Shown: piece after piece, positions 43,842 to 53,236 of the stretch
Position numbering within the stretch: the first letter of the stretch is position 1
Layout: every line of letters begins with the position of its first letter
Source of the DNA: Bacillus sp. FJAT-49711
GTDB lineage: Bacteria > Bacillota > Bacilli > Bacillales > Bacillaceae_C
Length of the DNA stretch: 64,000 nt
Reading direction: 5' to 3'
NCBI RefSeq assembly: GCF_018343715.1
Contig: NZ_JAGYPL010000001.1
Span: forward strand, 832,840 to 896,839
Position numbers and translations under genes: made by a program
The notes under the pieces: model-generated
The model's input: only the letters and a program-made list of their open reading frames with translations
The model's database searches: none
What the model was told of the DNA's origin: nothing

Positions 43842-44942
43842 ATGAGGAAGCAACGGATTGTTGTGAAAATTGGCAGTAGTTCTTTAACAAACGATAAAGG
43901 GGAGATTGATCAAGAAAAGCTAAATGATCATGTCCAAGCAGTGGCAATGCTTCGTCAAGCTCGCCATGAAGTGATTCTAGTTTCTTCCGGTGCGGTTGCA
44001 GCTGGCTTTGCAAGACTTGGATATCCATCTAGACCCGTTACGATAAAAGGAAGACAAGCAGCTGCCGCCGTAGGCCAAAGTGTATTGATTCAGTCTTATA
44101 TTGAAAAATTTAGTGCGTATCAAATTGTTCCCGCTCAAATTCTTTTAACGAGAAATGACTTTTCCAATCGAGAAAGATACAGGAATGCTTACGCGACAAT
44201 GATGGAATTAATTGAGCGAGGAATTTTACCAATCATCAATGAAAACGACACGGTTTCCGTTGAAGAATTGACCTTTGGAGATAATGATATGCTTTCGGCT
44301 TTAGTGAGTGGATTTATCCATGCAGACCAACTCATTATATTAACGGATATTAATGGATTATATGATTCGAATCCTCGCCAAAATCCGTTAGCTAAGAAAT
44401 TAGATTATTTAAATACCATCACAGATGACATGCTGGCCGCAACGAATGAAGTAGGTTCTAAAGTAGGCACTGGTGGAATGAGGTCCAAATTATTAGCGGC
44501 TAAAACAGCGACCTCACTAGGGGTACCGGTTTTTATTGGAAAAGGAAATGGGCCTGATAAATTGATGGAAATCATGCAAGGAAATGGCGACGGGACGTAC
44601 ATTTCAAGTTCCGATTTTTCACCTATCAATACGAGTAGGCAATGGATTGCCTTTCATTCGGAGTCAACAGGTAAAATTTACGTCGACCAAGGTGCGGAAG
44701 AAGCAATTCTTTATAACGGTAGAAGTTTATTGCCTGCAGGAGTTTTTAAAATTAATGGCACCTTTCAAAAAGGAGATGTCGTTGAGGTTTATGGAATGCA
44801 TGGATTAATTGGAAAAGGAGAAGTCAGTTATTCTTCTGACGAATTAAAAAAAGAAATTAAAAGAAGAAACGATGAGAAAAGAATGGAAGTTCTGGCGCCA
44901 TCAGTAGAAGTCATACATCGAAATCGTTGGGTTCAAGTTTAA
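43842..44942 (+). CDS. proB: Glutamate 5-kinase
   Basis: 366 residues from ATG 43842 (behind AAGGGGATAG and after the T-box terminator; longer upstream frames run through the riboswitch and are not real). It phosphorylates glutamate in the first step of proline synthesis. Amino acid kinase domain: VVKIGSSSLTN, LVSSGAVAAGFARLG, NENDTVSVEELTFGDNDMLSA in pieces, ILLTDINGLY-like LTDINGLY, GTGGMRSKLLAA; C-terminal PUA domain from about residue 275. 18 bp before proA. Confidence 0.97.
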   Translation: MRKQRIVVKIGSSSLTNDKGEIDQEKLNDHVQAVAMLRQARHEVILVSSGAVAAGFARLGYPSRPVTIKGRQAAAAVGQSVLIQSYIEKFSAYQIVPAQILLTRNDFSNRERYRNAYATMMELIERGILPIINENDTVSVEELTFGDNDMLSALVSGFIHADQLIILTDINGLYDSNPRQNPLAKKLDYLNTITDDMLAATNEVGSKVGTGGMRSKLLAAKTATSLGVPVFIGKGNGPDKLMEIMQGNGDGTYISSSDFSPINTSRQWIAFHSESTGKIYVDQGAEEAILYNGRSLLPAGVFKINGTFQKGDVVEVYGMHGLIGKGEVSYSSDELKKEIKRRNDEKRMEVLAPSVEVIHRNRWVQV

Positions 44943-44960
44943 TCTAATGGAGGGGTAGAA

Positions 44961-46208
44961 ATGAGTGAGATAAAAAGTAAGGGGCGGGCAGCGAAATTAG
45001 CGAGTTTTTCACTCGTAACGCTATCAACTGAAGAGAAAGATGCTGCTTTAGCTTTAATTGCTAATCAATTGCTCGAAGATGAAGCAATTATTCTTCAAGA
45101 AAATAAAAAGGATCTAGTTGAAGGAAAAAAGAATGGATTAACAGACGCTGTTCTTGATCGGATTATGTTGAATGGGAAAAGGATAAACGATATGTCCCAT
45201 GCCATTCATCAACTAATTGAACTGAAAGATCCGATTGGTGAAACGCTGGAAACAATTGAAAAAGATAATGGTTTACTGATTAGGAAAAAACGAGTGCCGA
45301 TCGGTGTCATTGGCATGATTTATGAAGCGAGACCAAATGTAACAATCGATGCTGCCACACTTGCACTCAAAACTGGCAACTCTGTCATATTAAGAGGGAG
45401 TTCTTCTGCGAAATTTTCAAATATGGCACTCATCAAATCAATTCATTCTGCACTCAAAAAAAGTGTTGTCCCAGTAGATTCGATTCAGCTTATTGAAGAT
45501 ACGAGCCGTGAAACAGCAAAAGAGTTTTTCCAATTGAATGAATACTTAGATGTCCTCATCCCACGAGGGGGGAAAAACTTAATTGAAACGGTTGTTCGTG
45601 AATCGACTGTTCCAGTTATAGAAACAGGCGCCGGTAATTGTCATATTTTTATCGACGAAAATGCGAATGATGGTATGGCTAGAGAAATTGTTTTTAATGC
45701 GAAATTACAACGCCCGTCCGTATGTAATGCTATTGAGACGATTCTCATTCATGAAAAGTGGTTTGACCAATGTGGCAAAGATCTTTTAATGAAACTTCAA
45801 GAGAATGGCGTAGACATCCATGGAGATGAAAAAGTTTTACAAGTATTACCTTCTGCAAAATTGGCTACTGAGATAGATTGGGAAACAGAATATTTAGGAT
45901 TAACTGTAAGTGTAAAAGTTGTATCTTCTTTAGAAGAGGCAATTAATCATATTAATAAATATGGAACCCAACATTCTGAATCGATTATTACGGATGATGA
46001 AAAAAATGCAACCATCTTTTTAAATAGTGTAGATGCTGCTGCTGTATATCATAATGCATCTACACGGTTTACGGACGGTTTTGAATTTGGGTATGGGGCT
46101 GAAATTGGCATTAGCACGCAAAAGCTTCATGCTAGAGGACCAATGGGATTACAAGCCCTAACTTCAAGCAAATTTTTTATTTATGGGAATGGGCAAGTGC
46201 GTATATAA
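44961..46208 (+). CDS. proA: Glutamate-5-semialdehyde dehydrogenase
   Basis: 415 residues. It reduces glutamyl-5-phosphate to the semialdehyde, the second step of proline synthesis. Signatures: [69 protein letters not shown] (active-site Cys) and [20 protein letters not shown] in pieces. GGAGGGGTAG before the ATG. Completes the T-box controlled proBA operon; proC is not in the window. Confidence 0.97.
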   Translation: MSEIKSKGRAAKLASFSLVTLSTEEKDAALALIANQLLEDEAIILQENKKDLVEGKKNGLTDAVLDRIMLNGKRINDMSHAIHQLIELKDPIGETLETIEKDNGLLIRKKRVPIGVIGMIYEARPNVTIDAATLALKTGNSVILRGSSSAKFSNMALIKSIHSALKKSVVPVDSIQLIEDTSRETAKEFFQLNEYLDVLIPRGGKNLIETVVRESTVPVIETGAGNCHIFIDENANDGMAREIVFNAKLQRPSVCNAIETILIHEKWFDQCGKDLLMKLQENGVDIHGDEKVLQVLPSAKLATEIDWETEYLGLTVSVKVVSSLEEAINHINKYGTQHSESIITDDEKNATIFLNSVDAAAVYHNASTRFTDGFEFGYGAEIGISTQKLHARGPMGLQALTSSKFFIYGNGQVRI

Positions 46209-46232
46209 TTAAGAGGAAAGACATAAAGGGAG

Positions 46233-47315
46233 ATGGCATTTTTGAAAGATTATCAAATTGATGTACAGCTAAGCACAACGAAAAAAGAGAAGCCTGCATT
46301 TAACCAGCTTTCCTTCGGTACCGTTTTTACGGACCATATGTTTGTAATGGATTATACGAAAGGAACAGGTTGGCATGATGCAAGGATTATTCCCTATCAG
46401 CCCATTTCATTGGAGCCAGCAGCGATTATTTTCCATTACGGGCAAACCGTTTTTGAAGGTCTTAAAGCATATAAAACGAAAGAAGATGAAGTCGCCTTAT
46501 TTAGACCGGATGAGAATATGAAACGATTGAATCGCTCTAACAAAAGACTATGTATTCCTGAAATCGATGAAGAATTTGCTTTATTTGCTTTGAAAAAGTT
46601 AATTTCGATTGATAAAGATTGGGTTCCGAATATAGAAGGCACGTCTCTCTACGTTCGTCCATTTATTTTTGCTGATGAGCCTTATTTAGGAGTCTCTCCT
46701 TCAGATACGTATAAATTTATGATCATATTGTCACCTGTTGGGGCTTATTATAAGGAAGGAATCAATCCTGTTAAAATAGCAGTAGAAAGTGAGTTTGTCC
46801 GCGCAGTAAAAGGTGGGACCGGAAATGCTAAAACAGCTGGAAACTATGCTTCCTCCTTAAAAGCGCAGGAAGAAGCAGAGGCGGAAGGCTTTTCACAAGT
46901 ACTTTGGTTGGATGGCAGAGAACATAAATATATTGAAGAAGTGGGCAGTATGAACGTGTTCTTTAAAATTAATGGAGAAGTTGTTACTCCAGAGTTAAAT
47001 GGCAGCATTTTAGAAGGGATTACAAGAAAATCAGTCCTTGAGCTTTTACATTATTGGGATATTCCAGTCGTCGAAAGAAAAATCTCCATCGATGAAATTT
47101 TCCAGGCCTATCATACCGGAGAATTAGAAGAAGCATTCGGAACTGGAACAGCTGCGGTTATTTCACCAATCGGCGAGTTATTTTGGCAAGGTGAAAAAAT
47201 CATTATTAATGAAGGTCAAACAGGCAATGTATCAAAAAAAATATATGATTCATTAACCGGCATTCAAACAGGAACGGAAGAAGATCCGTTTGGGTGGAGA
47301 GTGAAAGTGGAGTAA
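46233..47315 (+). CDS. ilvE: Branched-chain amino acid aminotransferase
   Basis: 360 residues, class IV PLP aminotransferase of the BCAT-2 type. Motifs: YGQTVFEGLKAYKT, RPFIFADEPYLGV, GGTGNAKTAGNYASSL with the PLP Lys, EEVGSMNVFF, EAFGTGTAAVISPIG. Interconverts Leu, Ile and Val with their 2-keto acids using glutamate. It begins 24 bp behind proA with no terminator between, so it may be read from the proline-sensing promoter too, linking glutamate-family and branched-chain metabolism. Confidence 0.95.
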   Translation: MAFLKDYQIDVQLSTTKKEKPAFNQLSFGTVFTDHMFVMDYTKGTGWHDARIIPYQPISLEPAAIIFHYGQTVFEGLKAYKTKEDEVALFRPDENMKRLNRSNKRLCIPEIDEEFALFALKKLISIDKDWVPNIEGTSLYVRPFIFADEPYLGVSPSDTYKFMIILSPVGAYYKEGINPVKIAVESEFVRAVKGGTGNAKTAGNYASSLKAQEEAEAEGFSQVLWLDGREHKYIEEVGSMNVFFKINGEVVTPELNGSILEGITRKSVLELLHYWDIPVVERKISIDEIFQAYHTGELEEAFGTGTAAVISPIGELFWQGEKIIINEGQTGNVSKKIYDSLTGIQTGTEEDPFGWRVKVE

Positions 47316-47342
47316 CATAAATAAAGAGTTGACTTATTATTA

Positions 47343-47382
47343 GGGATGAAAATCACATAAGAAATGATTTTCATTCCTTTTT
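47343..47382 (+). terminator. Terminator of the proBA-ilvE unit
   Basis: GGATGAAAATCA pairs with TGATTTTCATTCC, followed by TTTTT. Confidence 0.8.
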
Positions 47383-47422
47383 CATCCTTCGTAACTTATC
47401 AATAAAAGAATGGGGGAGTTCA

Positions 47423-47962
47423 ATGAGTTTCCAAGCTGAATATTTAAGAATCGTAATCGAAAGGTTGAAAAATGTTAAATCCCTCGGAGATAAGACAATT
47501 AAACAATTATCAGAAGACGATATTCATTGGAGATTAAATGATGATTCGAATAGTATTGCCATTATTGTGAAGCATTTAAGTGGAAATATGATTTCGAGAT
47601 GGAGTGACTTTTTACATTCTGACGGGGAAAAACCTTATAGGAATCGGGAACAAGAATTTTCGGATGATCTATCTTCTAAAAACGAAATAATGGAGGTTTG
47701 GGAAAAGGGTTGGAATACTCTTTTTGACACCCTAGAAAGTTTAAAAGAAGTTGATCTGTTGAAAGATGTTTATATTCGTGGCGAGAAGCATTTGGTAATC
47801 GATGCAATCGAAAGACAGGTAGCTCATTATTCATATCATATTGGGCAGATTGTTTACATCGGGAAACAAATAAAAGGTGAAAATTGGGAGAGTTTAAGTA
47901 TTCCGAAAGGAAAGTCAAATGAATTTTTACAAGAAATGTTAAAGAAACATCAGCCTAAATAG
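47423..47962 (+). CDS. DUF1572 (DinB-like) protein
   Basis: 179 residues, four-helix-bundle DinB superfamily. The metal-binding histidines appear as VKHLSGNM (first), and ERQVAHYSYHIGQIVYIGK (second and third). AILVKHL-NM-RW and the final HxxHIGQ are usual for DUF1572. Some relatives bind thiols or metals in stress response; this one's role is unknown. AGAATGGGGGAG gives the ribosome binding site. Confidence 0.88.
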   Translation: MSFQAEYLRIVIERLKNVKSLGDKTIKQLSEDDIHWRLNDDSNSIAIIVKHLSGNMISRWSDFLHSDGEKPYRNREQEFSDDLSSKNEIMEVWEKGWNTLFDTLESLKEVDLLKDVYIRGEKHLVIDAIERQVAHYSYHIGQIVYIGKQIKGENWESLSIPKGKSNEFLQEMLKKHQPK

Positions 47963-47983
47963 AAGGCATTGAATCTTCAACCT

Positions 47984-48018
47984 GAAAACGTTCAGAAGAA
48001 AGTCTGAGCGTTTTCTAT
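47984..48018 (+). terminator. Rho-independent terminator
   Basis: GAAAACGTTCAGA pairs with TCTGAGCGTTTTC (one G-T pair) across AGAAAG. Ends the DUF1572 gene. Confidence 0.8.
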
Positions 48019-48026
48019 TTATCTAT

Positions 48027-48087
48027 TGCATGCAAAAAAAGACTATGATATATTATCGACATCACTTATTAAAGAAGTTTAATAAGT
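48027..48087 (+). promoter_or_regulatory. Promoter and perfect inverted-repeat operator of the ROK gene
   Basis: -35 TTGCAT (48027-48032) and -10 TATATT (48049-48054) with 16-bp spacing. Immediately downstream ACTTATTAAA (48064-48073) and TTTAATAAGT (48078-48087) form a perfect 10-bp inverted repeat with a 4-base centre, just ahead of the ribosome binding site GAGGTG. Placement in the initially transcribed region fits repression by the ROK protein itself. Confidence 0.75.
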
Positions 48088-48102
48088 ATGAGGTGATTTA
48101 TC

Positions 48103-49107
48103 TTGAGTGACAATAACGTTACACCAAAAACAATGAAAAGGATTATTCATCAAAGAATTCGCTCAACCCTTTTAGAAAATGGAAGTGCAACAAAAGTTGA
48201 ACTTAGCGATGCATTAGGAATTAGTTTTCCAACCATTAGTAAATTTATCTCACAAATGGAAAAGGACGGAGAACTTATTTCAGTTGGCCTTGATGATTCT
48301 ACTGGGGGAAGAAGAGCAAAACGATATGCTTACAACCCTGAGCATATGTTAGGTTTAGCCATCTTTTTAGAAAGAACGGAGACGAATTTCACTATTTTTA
48401 ATTGTTTAGGTGAAGTAAAAGAACAGAATACAACGAATAGTGTTGACAATAAGCAAAAACTTACAAGCTTAATAGAATCGATATTAAAGAAGTATCCAAA
48501 GATTAGTTCTATTGCCATAGGAGTTCCCGGGTCTGTTGATAATGGCCGGGTATTTTTCATACCTGATTACGAAAATTTCCAAGATGTTGATTTGAAAAAA
48601 TATTACGAGGAGTATTTTTCTATCCCAGTTGTTGTGGAAAACGATATGAACGCGGCAGTACTAGGATATTACAAATATAAAGGAAATAAAGAAAATCAAT
48701 CATTGATCTATTTAAGTTCTGGACAAAATGGGCCAGGTTCAGGAATCATGATTAATGGAGAAGTTGTAAGAGGAAGTACTTTTTTCTCAGGAGAAGTTTC
48801 ATTTGTTCCTTTATACGATGAGCGTAATTTTCTCCAAGCAATCGGAAATAAAAGTAAATCATTTCGTGAGGAAGAGATAGATGCAGTAGCTAGATTAATT
48901 GCTTCATTTACAGCCATCATCAACCCGCATACTTTTATTTTTTGTAATGATGAAGTAACTGAATATATATTAGAAAAAATGATCCTATCAAGCTCGCAAT
49001 ATATACCTAAAGAGCATCTTCCGGAAATTACGATGAGTAATTGGAAACACGACTATTTGCACGGATTACAAAGTCTCGGACTTGATTTAATGATCTCGAA
49101 TAAATAG
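48103..49107 (+). CDS. ROK family transcriptional repressor
   Basis: 334 residues, XylR/NagC type. Residues 15-75 form a winged helix (RIRSTLLENGSATKVELSDA, GISFPTISKFISQME) with wing GGRRAKRYA; residues 85-330 are the ROK sugar-kinase-like domain with SIAIGVPGSVDNG, VVENDMNAAVLGYY and SGQNGPGSGIMINGEVVRG. The zinc-binding CxCGxxGC motif of many ROK proteins is absent. TTG start behind GAGGTGA. It precedes an MFS transporter gene by 39 bp and probably regulates it in answer to a sugar. Confidence 0.92.
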   Translation: MSDNNVTPKTMKRIIHQRIRSTLLENGSATKVELSDALGISFPTISKFISQMEKDGELISVGLDDSTGGRRAKRYAYNPEHMLGLAIFLERTETNFTIFNCLGEVKEQNTTNSVDNKQKLTSLIESILKKYPKISSIAIGVPGSVDNGRVFFIPDYENFQDVDLKKYYEEYFSIPVVVENDMNAAVLGYYKYKGNKENQSLIYLSSGQNGPGSGIMINGEVVRGSTFFSGEVSFVPLYDERNFLQAIGNKSKSFREEEIDAVARLIASFTAIINPHTFIFCNDEVTEYILEKMILSSSQYIPKEHLPEITMSNWKHDYLHGLQSLGLDLMISNK

Positions 49108-49146
49108 AAAAAGTAATTGATTACATAATAAAAGGTGGATACAAAA

Positions 49147-50376
49147 TTGGCGACATTCTTTTTAATACTTATTTATTTAGCATTTATTAGCTTAGGTTTG
49201 CCGGACTCTTTATTAGGTGTAGCTTGGCCAGCAATGCAGCCTGAATTGGGGGCAAGGCTTGACACGGCAGGACTGCTATTCATGGTCATAGCTGGAGGCA
49301 CAATTATTTCCAGCCTCGCCAGTGGCATTGTCATAGGAAAACTCGGAACAGGTAAAGTTACATTTATTAGTGTATTGATGACAGCAGCTGCTTTACTTGG
49401 ATTTTCATATGCTCCAACTCTAATTTGGTTAGTTATTTTCGCGATCCCGCTTGGATTAGGTGCAGGTTCTGTTGATGCAGCATTAAATAATTATGTGGCT
49501 ACACATTACAAAGCCCATCATATGAGCTGGCTGCATTGTTTTTGGGGAGTGGGCGCCACTCTTGGTCCTATCATTATGGCACAGTTTATTACAGGGCAAA
49601 ATGCTTGGAGAAGTGGATATTTTGCGATTGCTGGAATACAGTTTGCTCTCGTCATCATTCTTTTTTTTAGCTTGCCTTTATGGAATAAGGTTGGAAATCA
49701 AAGCAAAAATGATTTAAATGAAGAACTTGATAATTCGAATGCTAACGCTGAGGAAAATACTAAAAATACGAAGCCATTGAAAATCAGAGGAGTTAAGTTA
49801 GCACTTATTGCATTTTTATTCTACTGTGGTGCGGAATCAACTATGGGACTTTGGGGAAGCAGCTTCTTGGTAAATGTTAAGGATTTGCCTGTCGAAACTG
49901 CTGCTAGATGGGTTTCTTTATATTACGGTGGAATTACTGTAGGAAGATTGATTACAGGTTTTATTACATTAAAAGTAAACAATAAAACGTTAATCAGAGC
50001 TGGGCAAGTGATTGCTTTAGTTGGAGCTTTATGTCTTATCTTGCCACTTGCTTCCGGATTCTCATTAGTAGGATTTATTTTAGTTGGTCTAGGATTAGCA
50101 CCTATTTTTCCAAGTATGTTGCACGAAACACCCGCACGTTTTGGTAAAGAACATTCTCAAACCATTATGGGTTATCAAATGGCTGTTGCCTATACAGGTG
50201 CAACCTTCTTGCCACCTCTGTTTGGCTTTATTGCATCTCAATTCACGATAAAGCTTCTCCCATTATTTATTGTTATCTATGCTCTAGCAATGCTTCTAGG
50301 GTCTGAAAAGTTAAATAATCTATTAAGAAAAGACCCACTTTCTATTAAGAAAACAGCAAAATCTACGGCAAGTTGA
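49147..50376 (+). CDS. MFS transporter, probable sugar permease
   Basis: 409 residues from TTG 49147 (behind AAAGGTGG at 8 bases; GTG 49135 lies inside that site). Twelve membrane helices, with central loop 185-215 rich in Asn and Glu. It resembles the FucP/YfkF-type MFS group with GLPDSLLGVAWPAMQPE at the first helix and LGAGSVDAALNNYVATHY after helix 4; the helix 7 text YCGAESTMGLWGSSFLV is also typical. Paired with the ROK regulator, a sugar or sugar alcohol is the likely substrate. Confidence 0.9.
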   Translation: MATFFLILIYLAFISLGLPDSLLGVAWPAMQPELGARLDTAGLLFMVIAGGTIISSLASGIVIGKLGTGKVTFISVLMTAAALLGFSYAPTLIWLVIFAIPLGLGAGSVDAALNNYVATHYKAHHMSWLHCFWGVGATLGPIIMAQFITGQNAWRSGYFAIAGIQFALVIILFFSLPLWNKVGNQSKNDLNEELDNSNANAEENTKNTKPLKIRGVKLALIAFLFYCGAESTMGLWGSSFLVNVKDLPVETAARWVSLYYGGITVGRLITGFITLKVNNKTLIRAGQVIALVGALCLILPLASGFSLVGFILVGLGLAPIFPSMLHETPARFGKEHSQTIMGYQMAVAYTGATFLPPLFGFIASQFTIKLLPLFIVIYALAMLLGSEKLNNLLRKDPLSIKKTAKSTAS

Positions 50377-50395
50377 ATAAATGCTGCAAAATGAT

Positions 50396-50425
50396 AACGT
50401 TCAGTATTCAGCTGAGCGTTTTTTT
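50396..50425 (+). terminator. Terminator of the ROK-MFS unit
   Basis: AACGTTCAG pairs with CTGAGCGTT (one G-T pair) across TATTCAG, then TTTTTT. Confidence 0.8.
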
Positions 50426-50632
50426 CTATTACGTATATCTATTATATTCCTGGATTTTAGTTGGGGTAATCAAATAATTTAATATGGATTTCTTTGACAA
50501 TTGGAATCTGAAACAACATATTTTTAGCAGTAAAGACCTTTCAATTAAGTTCACGTTTAGACAAGATACTTAACAGGGAATATGTGATACGTGTCTGGAG
50601 AACATATAATAAAACTAATTGGAGGATTTTGC

Positions 50633-51493
50633 ATGGTTACAGCATCTACAAATCAGTCTAACGTTTTTTGCAATTCGGAATATGAAACATTACATAAGGT
50701 CATTTTATGTCCACCAGAATATATGGCGATAAAAGAAGTGATTAATGAAACGCAAAAGCAATATAAAAATGAAAATATTGATTCAGAGCTCGCTACAAAG
50801 CAACACAAAGATTTTATTAAAGTTTTGGAAAATCAGGGAATAGAAGTGATTCTTATCCCTCCATCTGAAAAATATCCTGAACAAGTTTTTACCCGTGATA
50901 TTGGATTTACAATTGGAAACACATTATTTGTAGCAGAAATGGCAAAAGAGATTAGATTAGGAGAGGAACAGGTTTTAAAGGATTTATTAAAGGAAAAAGG
51001 AATCCCTTTTTATGACTTAACGAAAGGATATATAGAAGGCGGAGACGTTATTGTTAATAAAAACACCGTCTATATAGGGATCAGCAGTCGAACAAACGCT
51101 AAGGCTGTTGAACAAATGAAAAGTCTTTTACATGAATATGAAATAATTACCATTCCATTCGATGAAAAATATCTTCATCTAGATTGCGTATTTAATATTA
51201 TTTCTCCAAATGAAGCATTATATTTCCCAGGAGCTCTAAATCGTAACACAATTGATCAATTAAAGACTCAATTTCAATTAATAGAAGTAACGGAAGAAGA
51301 ACAGTTTACACTTGGGACTAATGTGCTTTCAATAGGTCAAAAAAGAGTCTTTAGTTTACCAATAAATCCGAACGTAAATAATAGAATGAAGGAGTTAGGT
51401 TATTCTGTAATAGAAGTAAACATTTCAGAAATAATAAAATCAGGAGGCTCATTTCGCTGCTGCACATTGCCAGTATTAAGAGAGAGGAATTAA
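50633..51493 (+). CDS. Arginine deiminase/DDAH superfamily hydrolase
   Basis: 286 residues from ATG 50633 (behind TTGGAGGATT). Guanidino-group modifying enzyme fold, five-bladed propeller: VFTRDIGFTIGN with the catalytic Asp region, GYIEGGDVIV with EGGD, YLHLDCVFNII with the catalytic His, and SGGSFRCCTLPVLRE with the nucleophile Cys. Similar to Bacillus YkgA-type proteins annotated as dimethylarginine dimethylaminohydrolase; the true substrate (arginine derivative or other amidino compound) is unknown. First gene of the 50.6-61 kb group, 238 bp before the sulfatase-like gene. Confidence 0.9.
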   Translation: MVTASTNQSNVFCNSEYETLHKVILCPPEYMAIKEVINETQKQYKNENIDSELATKQHKDFIKVLENQGIEVILIPPSEKYPEQVFTRDIGFTIGNTLFVAEMAKEIRLGEEQVLKDLLKEKGIPFYDLTKGYIEGGDVIVNKNTVYIGISSRTNAKAVEQMKSLLHEYEIITIPFDEKYLHLDCVFNIISPNEALYFPGALNRNTIDQLKTQFQLIEVTEEEQFTLGTNVLSIGQKRVFSLPINPNVNNRMKELGYSVIEVNISEIIKSGGSFRCCTLPVLRERN

Positions 51494-51730
51494 AGAATAT
51501 GAATCGTTTAAAATAGGTAGAGTCATTTTGACTTTGCCTTTTTTCATTTACTTTTACTTTTATTTTCATTGAAAAAGTATTCACATATAAAGAAAATCGG
51601 AAGCATATCCAATTTTTGGCCAGATACACCTTCAAAATGTCCATTTCGACCATGAATTATGACTTTTTTAAACGTAAAATGATACTTAACTTAAAATAGT
51701 AAATTCCTATCACATATCTTGGGGGCTAGT

Positions 51731-53113
51731 ATGAAAATAATTTTTATTTCATTAGATACATTAAGAGCAAATAGACTTGGCTGTTACGGTTATCATCTTC
51801 CGACGAGCCCATATATCGATAAGATAGCGGGACAGGGTGTACTTTTTGAAAGCGCTTTCGCATCAGATATTCCTACTGAGGTAGCCCATACAAGTATATT
51901 TACCGGTAAAGTTGGTTTAACCACTGGGGTGGTCTCACATGGATCATCATTAACTTACTTGCCTAAAGAGGTAAAGTGGCTGCCCACCATATTGCGAAAT
52001 GCAGGATATACAACTGCAGCTGTAGATAATTTATACAATTTAAAGGAATGGTTTGCAAGAGGCTACCAATATTATATCAATACGGTTGGAAAAACGAGAT
52101 GGATCGATGGCCAAACGATCAATACCCTTGCAAAACCATGGATTAACGAACATAAAGACAAGGATTTCTTTTTATTTCTTCATTATTGGGATCCTCATAC
52201 CCCTTATTTACCACCTAAAGATTACATCCCAACATTTTATGATTCGAGTAAAAACCAATATGACCCAACGAATAAAAGTATGGAATCAGCGTTTAATCAT
52301 CCTGCTTATCCATTTTTTAAATATCACCATTACGACCTGCTCGGAAAAATTACTGATACGAACTATGTGAACGCACTTTATGATGCGGAAATAAGATATT
52401 TAGATGATTTATTAAAAGATTTGGATGATTATCTTATCGAGCTGGGCATTCAAGATGAGACCATGCTTGTTTTATTTGGCGATCATGGAGAAAGCTTAAC
52501 AGAGCATGATATTTATTGGGACCATTGTGGTCTATATGATCAAACTGTTCATATTCCATTAATCATAAGATGGCCCAATTTTATACCAGCTGGAAAAAGG
52601 ATTAGAAGTTTAGTGCAACATGCTGATCTTATGCCGACTTTACTTGAAGCTCTTAATCTTGAAATTCCTTCAGATTTGGATGGAAAAAGTCTTTTCCCAT
52701 TAATAGACGAAATTGTCGACAAAAACCATTCTGAAATCTATTTAAGTGAATGTGCATGGCAGGCATCGCGAGGGATTCGCACAGAGAATTACAAATATAT
52801 AGAAACGTATGATTCGGGTCCTTTTACAAGACCTCCAGCAGAGCTTTATGACATAAATAATGATCCTAAAGAGGAGAATAATCTCATTGAAACTCATCTA
52901 GAACAGGCTAATAGATTTCAAAAACAATTATCCAATTGGGTGAATGATAAAATCAAATTTTCCGAAGATCCTATGGAGTATGTCCTAAGAAAGCAGGGCT
53001 TACCATTTAAACGAAGAATAGAAAAAGTGCTTGAAGAGTACGGATTAACTTGGGATGAATGGAAGGCAAATCCTAGAAGAGAAAGAATTGATTTAGCAAC
53101 AAGGAAAACATAA
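51731..53113 (+). CDS. Sulfatase-fold hydrolase without the C-x-P-x-R signature
   Basis: 460 residues from ATG 51731 (behind TTGGGGGCT). Alkaline phosphatase/sulfatase superfamily: IIFISLDTLRANRLGCYGY (first metal Asp), HYWDPHTPY, FGDHGESLTEHDIYWDHCGLYD (Asp-His metal pair) and LVQHADLMPTLLE. Where sulfatases have the formylglycine motif C-x-P-x-R, this protein has SDIPTEVAHTSIFTG, without Cys at the site, so it is probably not a formylglycine sulfatase and could instead cleave a phosphate or phosphonate ester via Thr or Ser. No signal peptide, so it acts in the cytosol, after uptake by the transporter encoded downstream. Confidence 0.88.
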   Translation: MKIIFISLDTLRANRLGCYGYHLPTSPYIDKIAGQGVLFESAFASDIPTEVAHTSIFTGKVGLTTGVVSHGSSLTYLPKEVKWLPTILRNAGYTTAAVDNLYNLKEWFARGYQYYINTVGKTRWIDGQTINTLAKPWINEHKDKDFFLFLHYWDPHTPYLPPKDYIPTFYDSSKNQYDPTNKSMESAFNHPAYPFFKYHHYDLLGKITDTNYVNALYDAEIRYLDDLLKDLDDYLIELGIQDETMLVLFGDHGESLTEHDIYWDHCGLYDQTVHIPLIIRWPNFIPAGKRIRSLVQHADLMPTLLEALNLEIPSDLDGKSLFPLIDEIVDKNHSEIYLSECAWQASRGIRTENYKYIETYDSGPFTRPPAELYDINNDPKEENNLIETHLEQANRFQKQLSNWVNDKIKFSEDPMEYVLRKQGLPFKRRIEKVLEEYGLTWDEWKANPRRERIDLATRKT

Positions 53114-53236
53114 ATAGGAAAGACTGCTATGAAGGGAAAATGCAGGACATTCTAAAAAAAGAAAGGAGTTGTAAAAAGAATTTATTCAATATTAAAAACA
53201 ATGGAACTGTTCAAAAAAAATGTAGGGGGGAAGTTC

